Part shown: one piece after another, positions 12,060 to 23,948 of the stretch
Numbering within the stretch: the stretch's first letter is position 1
How the letters are laid out: each line of letters begins with the position of its first letter
Assembly: GCF_029168945.1 (NCBI RefSeq)
Contig: NC_083603.1
Coordinates: forward strand, 3,472,001-3,536,000
Source: Cannabis sativa
Taxonomy: Eukaryota > Streptophyta > Magnoliopsida > Rosales > Cannabaceae
Direction: 5' to 3'
DNA length: 64,000 bases
Position numbers and translations under genes: made by a program
The notes under the pieces: generated by a model
The model's input: the letters and a program-made list of their open reading frames with translations, nothing else
The model's database searches: none
What the model was told of the DNA's origin: nothing

Positions 12060-12900
12060 TGTCTTTAATTCTTCTCTTTCTTTTTCCTTTGTATATATAT
12101 TAAAGAGAACAATTTACGTTCAACTTTCACACATCAAATTTTCATCATCATGATTCTGTTTTGAAATATGGATTAACGCAAAATTATCGAAAAAATATAC
12201 ACTTTCATTGAAATGAAAATGTAATAGAAGATTCATTCCAGAAAAGAAAGAAGAGAAAACATGGCGAGAAATAATAGGAAGAAGGGAGAGAAAGTCGTTA
12301 CAATGTCTCTCTTTCTCTCTCTTCTCTTCTTTTGATTTAGATTTGGATTTGTTATTTATACCAAAAAAAAACAGCCTATTATTTTCTTAGTAAACAAAAA
12401 ACCAATATTAATATTTTGTTGAATTTTTCATTGGTCATTGGATTAATGGTCATTATTGAGTGACATGTCATTTGTGTCAACTATGATAATAACAAGGATC
12501 TTTATGGATTATTGTGTACATAAATTGTAATATGTTGAATTTTTACAATATATGTACATAAATATAAATATGACATGAACTTACAAGTCTATTTTTATTT
12601 ACATTGTATCTTCTTGTGTTATTCTTTAGGAGTTTTTGAATAAAAAATAAAATCTTTTCTTTTAATTTAATTCAATATCGAATCTCACACTATACATAAT
12701 TTAATTTAATGATAATTATAGAAAATTGCTAACAATTATATCTACTGCTAATGTTCTTGGTATGCATGAGTCGATGTAGGTTCGAACTTCAAATCCAAAA
12801 ATTAGCATTTCGGGCAAAAGTTCCAAATTGCCCGATTTAGTAGGGAATTTCAATGAGTTCTAGCCCTACAATATTTCGAAACTAGAAAACTATAATAATT
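12060..12900. promoter_or_regulatory. Kinesin 5' flank and intergenic sequence
   Basis: The first 300 bp upstream of the kinesin ATG include pyrimidine-rich tracts on the plus strand (12300-12335) that would give a GA-rich leader on the gene strand. I looked for mitosis-specific activator cores (AACGG) in this flank and found no convincing one. A B-box-like AGGTTCGAACTTC at 12778-12790 hints at another SINE remnant. Confidence 0.35.
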
Positions 12901-12904
12901 ACTA

Positions 12905-13075
12905 CTTAAATACCGAGACTCGAACCTCAAGCCACTACGAAAACAAACTACATGTCTGACTATTTGAGCTAATTCTCTTGTTTTTACATAAATACCGACA
13001 GGAGAGACTCGAACCTCAAGCCACTACGAAAACAAACTACATGTCTGACTATTTGAGCTAATCCTCTTGTCAAAA
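12905..13075 (-). mobile_element. SINE-like element, partly tandemly duplicated
   Basis: The string GACTCGAACCTCAAGCCACT and the following 50 bp (to ATTTGAGCTAATYCTCTTGT) occur twice, about 92 bp apart. Read on the minus strand each copy has an A-box-like TTAGCTCAAATAG and, about 40 bp later, a B-box-like GAGGTTCGAGTCTC, the internal RNA polymerase III promoter layout of tRNA-derived SINEs. No tRNA cloverleaf can be formed. Confidence 0.6.
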
Positions 13076-13482
13076 CTCTCCATAACTGATATTGAATTAA
13101 CTGTATTAACAGATTAAGTGCAAAAATTGGAAACAAAAATACAATATAATAGCCCAAAATTGTGCTCACACTAACCATGAACATATAGTTACCGAAACTT
13201 CTACGCAATATCAAGTTCTAAATTCACCTTCTTAAGTATGAAGAAAGCCATTCTGTGTCGTTGATGTTGTCTCAGTTTTGTATTGTATCCTTATAAAACC
13301 ACCGACGGAATAAAGCTCGCAAGCACCAAGCCAGCACACTATCTTGTGTTGGGGGGCTCGAGTCAGTTCGATGAATCGTGAATAAAACCTAATAATGATC
13401 ATTGTAAGTAATGATAGCTTGTAACACTGCTTCTCATTAACATCATCCAACTGTGTGTTCGGGCATTAATAGAAGTACACAG

Positions 13483-16400
13483 CTAGCGAGGGCGCCTCCA
13501 AACATTCTCCTGGTAGTCGCTATTTGCTGCTGCTTCTTTAGGGCGGTCGCACCTGCACTTCAGGCACGCTGTGTTTCTTCTATAATTCAGGAAATCACAT
13601 CTACAATACCGAATTAAGAATATAATGTATCATTTCAGTAAAGCTATATATCTCTCGAAAACAAAGAGATAAGAAAAAGAGAAAGAGAGGTGGTACTCAC
13701 GAGGGACATTCCCACTCTCCGGGATTTAAGAGTCTTTTGGGACGTGACTCGAGACAACGTAGACATTTTGCATTGCTTGCGAAATTCATGAACTCACACC
13801 TATCAACAAAATCCAAGTTGTAAGGACAAATCATCAAATAAATGTAAATTGAGGTAATAGAATCACATCAAAGCAGATAACCCTCGAGAACTAAACTTCA
13901 CATGTTATGGTGTTTTTTTTGCCCCGTCTACCATGAAACTCTGCTATTGGCAAATCATGATGGAGAGACCGTGGGTTAAAACTTCTTTATGCTTAAACTA
14001 AAGAAGCAATTTTTCAGTTCATTCAGGACGAATGTGAAAACAAGTAGCAAAACTGGACTGTTCTATTCTCATATTTTGTTAAAGAGAGTGAAACAATCCT
14101 TAAAAAGTATGTAAGAGGGGAGGGGTGAGGAGGAGAAAAGGCAGCCTGAACTTCTTATCTCCATGTCACAATTTTAAAGATTGGCAAATAGAATTTAGTG
14201 GTTTATGGGAATGAAGCAACAGGAAATAACAAGCAATAATTATTCGGTAACAGTTATTCTTCCTTAAGACCAACTTTACTCCAATGGAATGGAAAGCTAT
14301 CTGAAACAATCCCATTGCCAAATGTATACTTTTCCACTCATACCTTTTGAGGATTAATTAATATCAGGCCTGTTCTTAACTTGAGAATTTGAGCAATAAA
14401 AGTTACAAAACCACCTGAAATTGATTAGCAGTACATAATAAAAAAGGAAACTCACTTTGGGCAATTCCAATCTCCTTTCTTCATTTCAATATCAGTTCCT
14501 CCAGATTTCTTTGGTCCCTCAGCTTTGCACTTCAGGCAGCGGATATTTCTGGCGAAATTGGTGAAATTACATCTGCAGCACATTCAAAAGGGCATCAACC
14601 ATTAGTTTAGGCAATAACAAAAGTGAAAAAGAGGATCATAAGAGCACATATACAGGGAATCCGTTCCAAGCTTGGATGAAAATATACACACACAAACGCA
14701 CACTAATGTAGAAGACAGGGAATTTAACTCAGGAGTATCAAAAATATAACTTACTTAAAAAATTTAATGAGGGTGTATTCTTAAATGTAACTATACTTAA
14801 GTCTAATATTCTGAAATATAATCCAAGAGTATCTAATTTCACTAAATTATGGGCAGCGGGCACTTACTCGGGACAGCTCCAATCTCCTTTCTTCATTTCA
14901 AACTCGCTTTTGCCAACACTTTTAGGGCCATCATTTTTGCATTTTAGGCATCGTAAATTTTTGGAGAAGTTCATGAAATTGCAACTACGAAACAGAAAAT
15001 GAAGGTATTAGCCTATGGACTTAAGCTTTACCGAATTGCTACAAGTATGCTGTAATTTCATCGAGTAAAAGGGGAAAAGGAAAAAACAGAAAGCCCTTCA
15101 GCCCCCCCGGCCCCGTTGCCATAATAATATCGATAAAATCTAAGATACTAGGAATTCAGTAATAAATCATTCAATGTTATTTATTCTAATACAGAGCAAG
15201 GTAAAAATTATTAAAGAAACACAAAATAAAAAGAAAGTAACTTAATGAACTTACTTAGAACAAATCCAATCTCCTCTCTTCATTTCAACATTATTCGACA
15301 AGTCATCATCTGTCAAACTCGACACTTGTTCTTTCTTCTTTGGAACTTTGGCAGCAGGCTGTGGAAGTGATGGATCAACGGGCGTTTCACTGAGCTCAAG
15401 CAACTCCAAAAGTAATTTTCTTGCAGACGATTCAACAAGCTCTCTACCTACAGGTTTTTCACCCCCTGAGATAACAATTGGATCGAGAGCATAAAAAAGC
15501 AATATGCGCACTATATCCACTGTCCGGGCATCAGCTTCAAATTCCTTTAAGATTGTATAAGCTCTATCACAGGAACCTCGCAGATTGCAAGCACTACAGA
15601 CCTGAATCCAATAAAATAGTGAATAATTTAGATAGGTATGTTGCAATTTTTCCTGAATATTACTTCTCCAAGTCAAAGCCATCTACTTTCCAAGTCATAA
15701 CCTATTAAAAAAAAATGGAAAATTGAGACAAATTGTAAATGAAGTTTGAGTTTTTGTCTCGAATTTTCTCACCAACCAAACTAAAAGGGTATTAAGATTA
15801 TCTTATTTTCTTTAGCTTTTTCATCGTATACCTGCTTTGTGGTGCACTCACACCCAAATACCCTGTCTATCCCCAATTATCACAAATAGATTAAAAATCG
15901 AAAAGGGTATGAAGATTATCGGTAATTTTATAGTACACCGGACATTGCAGAAAATTCTGGATAATTAACATTGTCGAAAAGTAAAGATCCAAATATTTTG
16001 CACATAAACTTGCTATAATATCACAATGAGAAAAATCACATACATCCCCTTCATCGAGTCTGACATAGGCTCTCAATCTTTTAGCTGAATTAACAGCTTT
16101 CCTTAACAGATTAGGACATCCACCTCCAACAAGCACCTCAATATCTTTCGTCGACAATGATCTACAAATGTAACATTAGCCCATCAGTAAAAAAGTTAAA
16201 TTTTTTCATATATTTGTAATGTTAAACCATGCAATGCTGCTTAGATAACTAGTAAAATCCAAAGGAAAGTGTTCTTGTTGTGTTGGTGTTCAATTCAAAC
16301 AACCACATAAGGCGTGAATAGTTCCATATATGTGTTGTATATACAGTTAAATATATATGGAAAATTGAGACAAATTGTAAATAAAGTTTGAGTTTGTTTT

Positions 16401-17144
16401 CTTGTATTTTCTCGGCAACCAAACAAATAGATAGATAAGTTACAAACATTGAAGAAATGCTCAAAATGAATACAAATTCATCTACTTTCTAATTCATACA
16501 TACATAAAAAAATGGAAAATTGAGACAAAATGTAAATAAAGTTCGAGTTTTTTGTCTGTATTATTTTCTCGGCAACCAAACAATGAAATAGATAAGTTAA
16601 GAACATTGACAAAATGCTCAAAACGAATACTTTCTAAATCATAACATATAAAAAAATGGAAAATTAAGACAAAATGCAAATGAAGTTAAGTTTTTGTCTC
16701 GAATTTTCTCGCCAACCAAACAGAGAAAGAGAGAAGTTACTTGAGAACATCGTAACGATCACGAGCGAAGCTGAGACAAGGATCTTTCAAAATTTTCATA
16801 TTCTTGTAAAGACTGTCAGCTTCATCAGCAGCAAGGGTTTCGCCAAAATAACCCTTGGTAGTCAATCGGTCAACGAAGGCCGTCCATTCAGGCCAAGGGT
16901 GACGAGATTCTTCAGTGCTGCTGCTTTCTAAGGCGGAGACAGCATCAACGGCGGCGGAGGAACAGTAGTAGCTACTACGGGTGGCGGGGAAACGCAGGGA
17001 TTGGGAAGAAAGGAAAATTTTGGAGAAGGAGGAGGAACAGATAATAGAAGGTTTTGGTAATAGAGATAGAGGTTTGTGGGCTCGGAAGATTGTAGTTCCG
17101 AACTGTAAGAATTTTGAAGCAGAAGACGAAGAAGAAGAAGCCAT
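13483..17144 (-). CDS. RanBP2-type zinc-finger protein, organelle OZ family (VAR3-related)
   Basis: Seven exons join in phase: 16741-17144, 16044-16161, 15255-15601, 14868-14984, 14456-14572, 13701-13799 and 13483-13600 (complement), giving 439 aa. The N-terminus is rich in Ser, Arg and Lys with few acidic residues, like a plastid transit peptide. The middle includes LSTKDIEVLVGGGCPNL and CSACNLRGSCDRAY, as in VAR3 relatives. Four RanBP2-type fingers of the form G(D/E)W-x-C-x2-C-x2-x-N(F/Y)-x6-C-x2-C lie near residues 284-306, 323-345, 362-384 and 395-417. Exons 4 and 5 are both exactly 117 bp and in the same phase, so each encodes one 39-residue finger unit, suggesting exon duplication. Family members act in chloroplast RNA editing and plastid development by binding RNA and editing factors. 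The length fits the short OZ3/OZ4-like members, not VAR3 itself. Which organelle is not proven. Confidence 0.88.
15712..15783. repeat. Detached unit of the OZ intron repeat
   Basis: The TGGAAAATTGAGACAAATTG to CACCAACCAAAC segment is another copy of the repeat at 16355-16740. It sits in intron 2, directly beside the inserted kinesin fragment. Confidence 0.7.
15785..16015 (-). pseudogene. Copy of kinesin exon 2 and flanking intron inside the OZ gene
   Basis: The stretch follows the kinesin region 11385-11585 closely: TTCATCGTATACCT, then TTTGTGGTGCA, then AAATACCCTGTCTATC, then CAATTATCACAAATA and GAAAAGGGTAT in the same order, with point differences and small indels. It includes the kinesin splice acceptor and about 110 bp of intron. 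The copy lies within intron 2 of the OZ gene (15602-16043) and occupies about half of it. It has the same orientation as both host genes and is not coding in the OZ transcript. Confidence 0.8.
16352..16742. repeat. Tandem repeat in OZ intron 1, three units
   Basis: Units start at about 16358, 16512 and 16657 with TGGAAAATTGAGACAAA or a close variant, and continue through AAAGTTYGAGTTT and TTTTCTCGGCAACCAAAC to AAGTTA. The last unit is shorter and runs into the donor site of exon 1 at 16740. The corresponding positions of the other units (AACATTGAAGAAATGCTCAA) look like diverged exon-end sequence. Confidence 0.7.
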
Positions 17145-17340
17145 TGATGGGGTTTTGCTTCGATATGAAAGAGAAGGGTTTTAGGACAACCAAAGGGTTT
17201 TGTGGATAGATAGATAGATATTGGCTAGGAGCGTGGATAACACGCGCCAAAAATGATGACAAGTTGGAATTGAAAAACCATATTGTTAAAAAGATTATTT
17301 GTTGTTATTTGTGTAATTAAGTATCCAGTCTTATATAATT

Positions 17341-17860
17341 TAAGAAAATAGCTTTTAGGGAAGAGAAATGTTAAAAGATATTAGTGGTGTTTAGTAATTT
17401 TTTACGTGTCAATATCGCTATTGGTATAACTAAGTATTGAGTCTCGTATAACTAAAGAAAATAATAAATACTCAAAGATACAAGTAGTGCTTAGCACTCT
17501 CTTATGTGTCAATATCCCTGTTGGTCCAACAAAGAATCAAGTCTAATATAATTTAATATAATAATTTTTAAGGAGTGTCGTTAGCCAATCGTAAAGTGAT
17601 ATATCTAGACTAGCACCACTAATGCTCAATAGTACTACGGTAAGAAAATAGCTTTTAGGGAAGAGAAATGTTAAAAGGCACTAGTGGTACCTAGCAGCCT
17701 CTTACACGTCAATTTCGATATTGGTTCAACTAAGTATCGAGTCTCATATAGTTTAATGCAATATTTTTTAAGGAGTATCGCTAACAAATTATAAAGCAAC
17801 ACATCTAGAAGGTGTTAGACACTACTGGTGCTCAATAACAATAGGAGTCCTATACCTTAT
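17341..17860. mobile_element. Clustered copies of the GAGCATTG MITE family
   Basis: A 37-bp string beginning TAAGAAAATAGCTTTTAGGG recurs exactly 300 bp apart (17341 and 17641). Between and after the two copies are several segments with CGTGTCAATATCGCTATTGG-like, AAGTATYGAGTCTCATATA-like and ACTAGTGGTRCCTAGCA-like sequence, the landmarks of the MITE family that is complete at 51508-51693. This is a nested or tandemly duplicated cluster in the intergenic space between the OZ and PGES2-like genes. Confidence 0.6.
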
Positions 17861-18039
17861 CCTCCACAACAAGCTATTCTTCTAAAAAGCCAAGCATAAA
17901 CCCTCTTATGAGGAGTCGTGACAAAATTCGAATCCTTAATCTAAGCTAAGAAATATGTTATCAAAAGACATTCCTACTACTCCAGTTTTTTTTTTTATTA
18001 TTATTTTTAAAAGCATAGTTAGGTTGGTAGTTAAAATTA

Positions 18040-18330
18040 AAATGAGTTTTTACACCATGTACTGAAAATTTTAATTTTTTTAATTTTTTTTTATTGTGAA
18101 GCAGATTTTTTTTCAAAAAAATTGTATAAGTTTTATACTGTGTACTGCGTTAAGTTCTTATGGTTGTTTCATGGTTATTTTTTAATTGTTTCACTGTTGT
18201 TCCATGATTGTTTTTTAGTTGTTTCACTGTTATTTTAATTGTTCTACTATGTTGTTTTACGGTTACTTTATAAAAAAAAAAAGTATTTTAGTGACAATAA
18301 AATTGTAAGCTTTTGCCAAAAATCCAATAT
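18040..18330. repeat. AT-rich dispersed repeat shared with 39351-39590
   Basis: Both copies contain TACTG- or TATTGAAAATTT-like sequence, then TTTTTTTTAATTGTRA-like sequence, repeated TTGTTYCACTGTTATTTT, and end with AAAATTRTAARYTTTTGC. No coding capacity. This copy lies 250 bp upstream of the PGES2-like ATG. Confidence 0.5.
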
Positions 18331-18586
18331 TTTTTTTTAAAAAAACCCCAAATTAAAATATGTTGTTTTGATTACAAATTTTGGTAAACTACTTTTTCAA
18401 AAATACCACAATTAATAAAAATTTCACTTTTGCCCAAATTTTATATTAACTTTTCAAAAAAACCCCAAATCAAAACCCCTTAAGCCCCTAAAATCTCTTG
18501 ATTCACAATAAGCCTACGTAAACCTTTCTTCTCCGAACTCTCTCCCAACAACCAGAAAATCTCCGATCGAATCAACAACCATCACC

Positions 18587-21500
18587 ATGAGAAGGGCTTC
18601 AGCTCTCGCCACATCTTCTCTCCTATCCAGATCTCTCTCCACCGTAGATGGCGGCGGAGCCCTCTCCAACCACCGTCTCATCCAAGTAGCTTTGTTCGCC
18701 ACCACTACCAGTTCTCGCCCTCGTACTAGTACCCGGTGGTTCTCTCCCATTGTTGAATCTTTCTCCACTGGCTCGTCTAGAGCCATGATTTCAACTGGCA
18801 TCGCCGGTGTTATGGTGTCTGGTGCTGCTGCGGTGTCTCTTTCTCAGGAGGTTTACGCTAAGGAACCTCCTTCGAAGGAATTGGTCCCTAAAGATGTTGT
18901 TCTTTATCAGTATGAAGCTTGCCCTTTCTGTAATAAAGTTAAAGGTATAATCTTGTAGTTTTTGTAGAATTATTAGAGAAAAATTTATGATTTTTTGGTT
19001 CTGAATTCATTGATGAATCATAGTTCTTCAATTAGAATGGAATTTGTTTATACTTAACTGTCTTAGATCATAGGAAGAAATTCAATAGATATATGGTGCA
19101 TTCTTAGTTAATGTTATTAGAAAAGTATGAGCTTTTATTCTTAATTTTGCAATCTAATAAAAAAATATATCTCATTGTTACATTAGAGGGGCTATTATAT
19201 GGCTGAGGTTGTTCCATCGGTTGGGAGGCATAAAAAAAATTGAGTAAGAGTTAAATATGTTTGATAAAATATATTTTCGATATAGTGTATTTTTTTCAAT
19301 TAAGTAGCTAAATTAATCATGGAAACACAAATTCCCTTTCTATTATTGATTATTAGTTCAAAATCTAGTGGTAAAATATTTTTAAAATTGATATTTCTAG
19401 TTATTTTTTAAAATTACCATCAATGGGTATTATCTATTAGAAGTGTTCCATATATATATATATACATGTATATATTGATGTCTTATTTTAGCAAATTTGA
19501 GCATTTTGACTGGGTAAAAGGAAGATGGCAGTGACATTGATCTGTTAGAGTCCTTTCAATCATCAATACTATTTACATATGATTTTTGTTTTATATAAAT
19601 TATTAATAGAATTTGATTGTTTGAACTTGAAGTATAGAAGTTATTGGAGAACTTCATAGATGCAATATTTCTTCTTGCATCTATTTTACAACTTGGGTTG
19701 TTAACAAATTTCTGTTACCTTATTGGGTTTATTTTTGTCTCAGCATTCTTGGACTACTATGATATACCATACAAAGTTGTAGAAGTCAACCCAATTAGCA
19801 AGAAAGAGATTAAATGGTCTGATTATAAGAAAGTTCCTATTTTGATGGTTGATGGTGAAGCCCTGGTCGACTCATCAGGTTCAATATATTGTTTGAAGTT
19901 TTTTTTTTTTTCGATAATATTAAAAGTGTCGAAGTATGTGTTTTTTAGGCTTCTTTGAATTTGTTTATATCTCATGTTAAAGCAAACATGCTGGTGTTTT
20001 CAGTTATTATTGATAAATTGGGTGGCAAAATTCTTCCAAACAAAGTAGCTCCTTCTGGGGATGATGAAGAGACGAAGTGGCGCCAGTATGTTTCTTTCCT
20101 CTTCCTTGCTATTGCGTAGTTTATGTTGGTACTTGTTTGTTGCATAAATCTGAAAATGAAATGAAATGGGACTATTTATATGTTCACAGCTTAACTCCAC
20201 TGACTGTTGATTATTTTAGTGTCTTATTAGATTATATTATTCAGAGTCTTTGATTGGAACTCTTAAAATATATACCATTAGGTCTTCAGGAATCTTTCTA
20301 TTGGGATGGCTATAATATTTGGGGAATTTTCCGAGTTAGTGTTATGGAGGTATGTAGGGCAAATTTGTTTAAGTATTTAACAAGCTAAGAGTACTTACCG
20401 AGCCATTTGTGGGCCTAAAATTTATGGTAAACCCAAAAACTGATCAATGAACAATTTGATCTAAAGCCAAGCCATACCATAGCTAGAATCTGAAGTTTGC
20501 TGAGAGAAGTTTCAGTTTTTTAATTGTGCAGGAGTCAATTTCAGCTTTTAGCTTGTTAAAAAGGGTAAACCGAAATGACCCCTAGAAATAGCTATTTATA
20601 TGATCTTGTTAATTAAAAAAGCAACTGAAATTTTTTCGGGACAAGTTTCAGGATCTAAAACTAGTTGGATTATTCTGTGTTTCTTACAGTTAAAGACCTT
20701 ACCTCTACTTGGAGTTGCTATGCAATTTTACTAATAATATTATGTGGGCTCTAGTATATATTGAATTGAACCTGACTGACACATCAGTTGCTGAATTTTG
20801 ATATGTAGGTGGGTTGACAATCACTTGGTGCATATGTTATCACCCAACATATACCGAAATACTTCAGAGGCCCTTGAATCGTTTGACTATATTACAAGCA
20901 ATGGTATGATATTGGGGTTGTGGTTAATATTCTTCACTCTGCTACCTAACTAACAAAAAAAAAAAAACTTAATACATTCATACTCTCACTGCAGGTAACT
21001 TCAGCTTCACAGAAAGAATTACAGTAAAATATGCTGGTGCTGCAGCTATGTACTTTGTATCGAAGAAACTGAAGAAGAAATATAACATTACCGATGAACG
21101 TGCAGCCCTTTATGATGCTGCTGAAACATGGGTGAATGCACTGAATGGGAGAGATTTTCTTGGTATGTTGCTCAAAATGTTTAAGCTTGTGTTATTTTTC
21201 TACCACTAACACATTTTTTACAACACAATATACATACACTGGCATGTCATACTTTTGTGTCCTATATTTGAAAGCATGGTTGATTTAAAAATATGACACC
21301 ACATACATATAATTTGTATGTAATATAGTGTTTGCATCACTCGTTATCTATTGCCTAATTTGCATTCATGACATTCTTCATTTAATATATATTGATGGGT
21401 TAAAATTACTGGATGTTGTACTCATGAACTCATATATATATGTAGCATGCACAACATTATTTAATATATATCATTCATGGCAGCCATTCAATGGAAGATT

Positions 21501-22082
21501 TACACACTTGAAATATACATGAAAATTGTAAATATTGCTGACTTGTAGTAAATGTTTATACAACTACTTAGCCAATGACACAAGAAGGGGTAGCTCAAAT
21601 GGTTAGGCATATGGTATCTACATAGCAATTGCTATAGTTTCATGGTCCCCTAAATATTGTAGGTTAGGCTGTTCATGGTCCTTGGTGAGTCTTAACCTTC
21701 TGCCATTGGTTAATATGTAGTGATCATGTTGGTAGTTAGGTCTTATATATGTTAATATTGCCAAGGGACACCAATATTGCAGCCTATTTCCTTTTTTTAA
21801 TTTAAGTAAACTATGTGAGACCCAATATTAAATGATACTGTATGTTACATTCTTGGATGATCGATTCCATTGTTATTTAGCTGCGTATATGCACAATTTC
21901 ATTGTGTTTATTCTGTATCAGGTGGCTCAAAGCCTAATATGGCAGACCTTGCGGTATTTGGGGTGTTGAGACCGATCCGTTATTTGAGGTCCGGGAAAGA
22001 TATGGTAGAGCACACACGTATTGGAGAATGGTATACAAGAATGGAGGAATCTGTGGGAGAGCCTTCAAGGATAAAAGAATGA
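18587..22082 (+). CDS. Prostaglandin E synthase 2-like protein (thioredoxin/GST fold)
   Basis: Six exons join in phase: 18587-18944, 19744-19878, 20004-20085, 20809-20903, 20995-21162 and 21922-22082, giving 332 aa. The N-terminal 55 residues are rich in Arg, Ser and Thr and lack acidic stretches, like a mitochondrial presequence; a hydrophobic segment (about 68-85, GIAGVMVSGAAAV) follows and could span or associate with a membrane. A glutaredoxin-like domain contains the redox motif C112-P-F-C115, matching the CPFC of animal mPGES-2, with VPILMVDGEALVDSS as the cis-Pro strand. The C-terminal half is a GST-like helical domain (WVDNHLVHMLSPNIYRNTSE, PNMADLAVFGVLRPI). Plants do not make prostaglandin E2 as animals do, so the real substrate is unknown; glutathione or heme binding is possible by analogy. 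The match is full length and confident at family level. Confidence 0.9.
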
Positions 22083-23318
22083 ACTGTATTCATGTAAAGT
22101 TCATGAAAGCCGGGTCTCGACTCTCAGCTTCGCTTTTAAGTTTGCAGGGTTTGTGTCACTTAACTATAATGATAGAAGAAAGAACACAATTTTGGAGCAA
22201 CATTCTCTTTTGATGATTAATCATATTGAAAATTAGCAAAATTTTGCTATAAAAGTTTTTCTTTCTTAGAAAGTGATACCATTATTATCACAGCAGTTAA
22301 ATTAAATTTGTATGCAACATAGGAATAAAGAAAATTAAGATGTGGGTTTTGTGATTTAGAATACCCCATTGATTCAAACTAAATACTATTTGATAATTAT
22401 TCCTTGTTATGAGTTACATGCAATTATTTGATGAAAATTCATTAAGAAGTGGAATATTTTGAGGTGTTATGTTTCAATGTTCTTATTTGGAAAATATATA
22501 CAAAGGGTTTATATCATTTTGGATTTGTAATAGTTTACAAATGAGATTGTTGCTTTTGTTTTGTAAAAAGAAAAAAGTAAATATTACGAGATCTTGTTTT
22601 AAAATTTTTGGTCATTAAGGTTTATGAATATGACACAAATAGTTGTTGAATTCTTGGAAGTTGGTGTTGCGGAGGTGGGGGCATTGGTGTCTCGAGGGTA
22701 GGTAGCTCGGGGGGTCTGCAGCGTGGTGACTTGTGGTGCCGAGGGTTGGGGATTGTCGGAAGAGGATGAGTGAGGGTTGTGGATGATGGCTCATTCAAGA
22801 GCCGAGCGTTGGTGTTTGGTCTTCTTTGCCAAGTTCCATGGCAGCCGCGTAGCTTATTTTATTTTTTTTTAAGAAGAAAATTTAACTTATTAGGGTTTTA
22901 GTTGCTTGTTTATAGTGTTTTAACACGGTTAGTTATAATAATAATAATAGCGTTTATCACCTTGTTTATGGTAAGAACGGAGCCACCCTTGTATAAAAGG
23001 TTGCCATGCGTCTCCCCTTAAAAAATTACTCTATTTTCTTTGTATTCTTTCTTATTTTTTTTTTCCAAACTATATAGTTTGGTTCTCGTTATAATTGATG
23101 TAATTTATCATTATTTTTATTTTTGAAAAGAGATAAATTTCATTCAACAAAAATTCTTCAAAAGTAAGAACGATAAATTAGCAGAGATGGAATTCTTACT
23201 AATAGTATCATTAATTTTAGAATAAGAATCCCTCACAAGAAAATGTGTTACCTTATTTGCAGATTGTTTAACAAAAATAATAAACACATTAAGAACAAAT
23301 AACAATTGTTTAGACTCA
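22083..23318. other. Intergenic, with one GC-rich island
   Basis: The first 150 bp are the probable 3' UTR of the PGES2-like gene. A GC-rich island at about 22655-22850 stands out from AT-rich surroundings, with long G runs on the plus strand, but no frame gives a recognisable protein. It may be a captured gene scrap or the decayed 5' part of the LINE remnant next to it. Confidence 0.4.
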
Positions 23319-23870
23319 TTAATTAAGATGCCATAATAGAGTGGACAATATTAATGCTTCTTTTATTCCAACTACTTTAGCAATCTCAGCTTCAACAGCT
23401 CCAAATTTACTAGCTTGAAAGGCTTTAATGAATAAGCTATTATGATCTCTTGCCACAAAACCAAAGCCAAAGCTATTCTGATTAGAGAAAATTGCCTTAT
23501 CTACATTAATCTTGATCATAGAGTAGTTTAGTTTAGACCACTGCTCATTTCCTTCACCAAGAGACTGAGAGTTCAATGAAGGGATACGTGACAAAGCTTG
23601 AACACATTTCCATTGATCAAGAGTGAGTTTTGCAGACGAGATAATTATTGATATAGATTATATTGAAACCATATTGAAATGAGATCATATTGAAACCAAG
23701 TAGCAAACATACCTTCAATGTTGTCTCTAACAAAACCCAAAGCTTTCATCCATCAGCTTTGTGCAAAATCGCAACCAATAAAGAAATGAATGGAAGTAAA
23801 ATCATCACATTATTTAAATCATCTCATTTGTCGAGAAAATTCATGTAACTATTCGAATACGACACTAATG
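23319..23870 (-). pseudogene. LINE remnant with RNase H-like domain
   Basis: On the minus strand an open stretch (23594-23319) carries KINVDKAIFSNQNSFGFGFV and ARDHNSLFIKAFQAS, then GAVEAEIAKVVGIKEAL. These are the first acidic residue, the central Gly-rich hairpin and the EAE helix of the RNase H-like domain found at the 3' end of plant LINE-type retrotransposons and their derivatives. Upstream on the same strand (about 23835-23740) is a decayed HFFIGCDFAQS-like zinc-binding segment that normally precedes it. Stops and frame breaks separate the parts and no reverse transcriptase remains. Confidence 0.7.
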
Positions 23871-23948
23871 ATCCATGCATCTATTTGAATATCACACTAA
23901 TTAATAACATTTCATCCAGTTTTTATTTTTAAGCGTTTATATATTACA

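Noticed and set aside
16352..16742. Regularly spaced repeats, CRISPR-like at first sight
   Set aside because: Units are about 150 bp, imperfect and without constant short repeats and unique spacers, and the DNA is eukaryotic.
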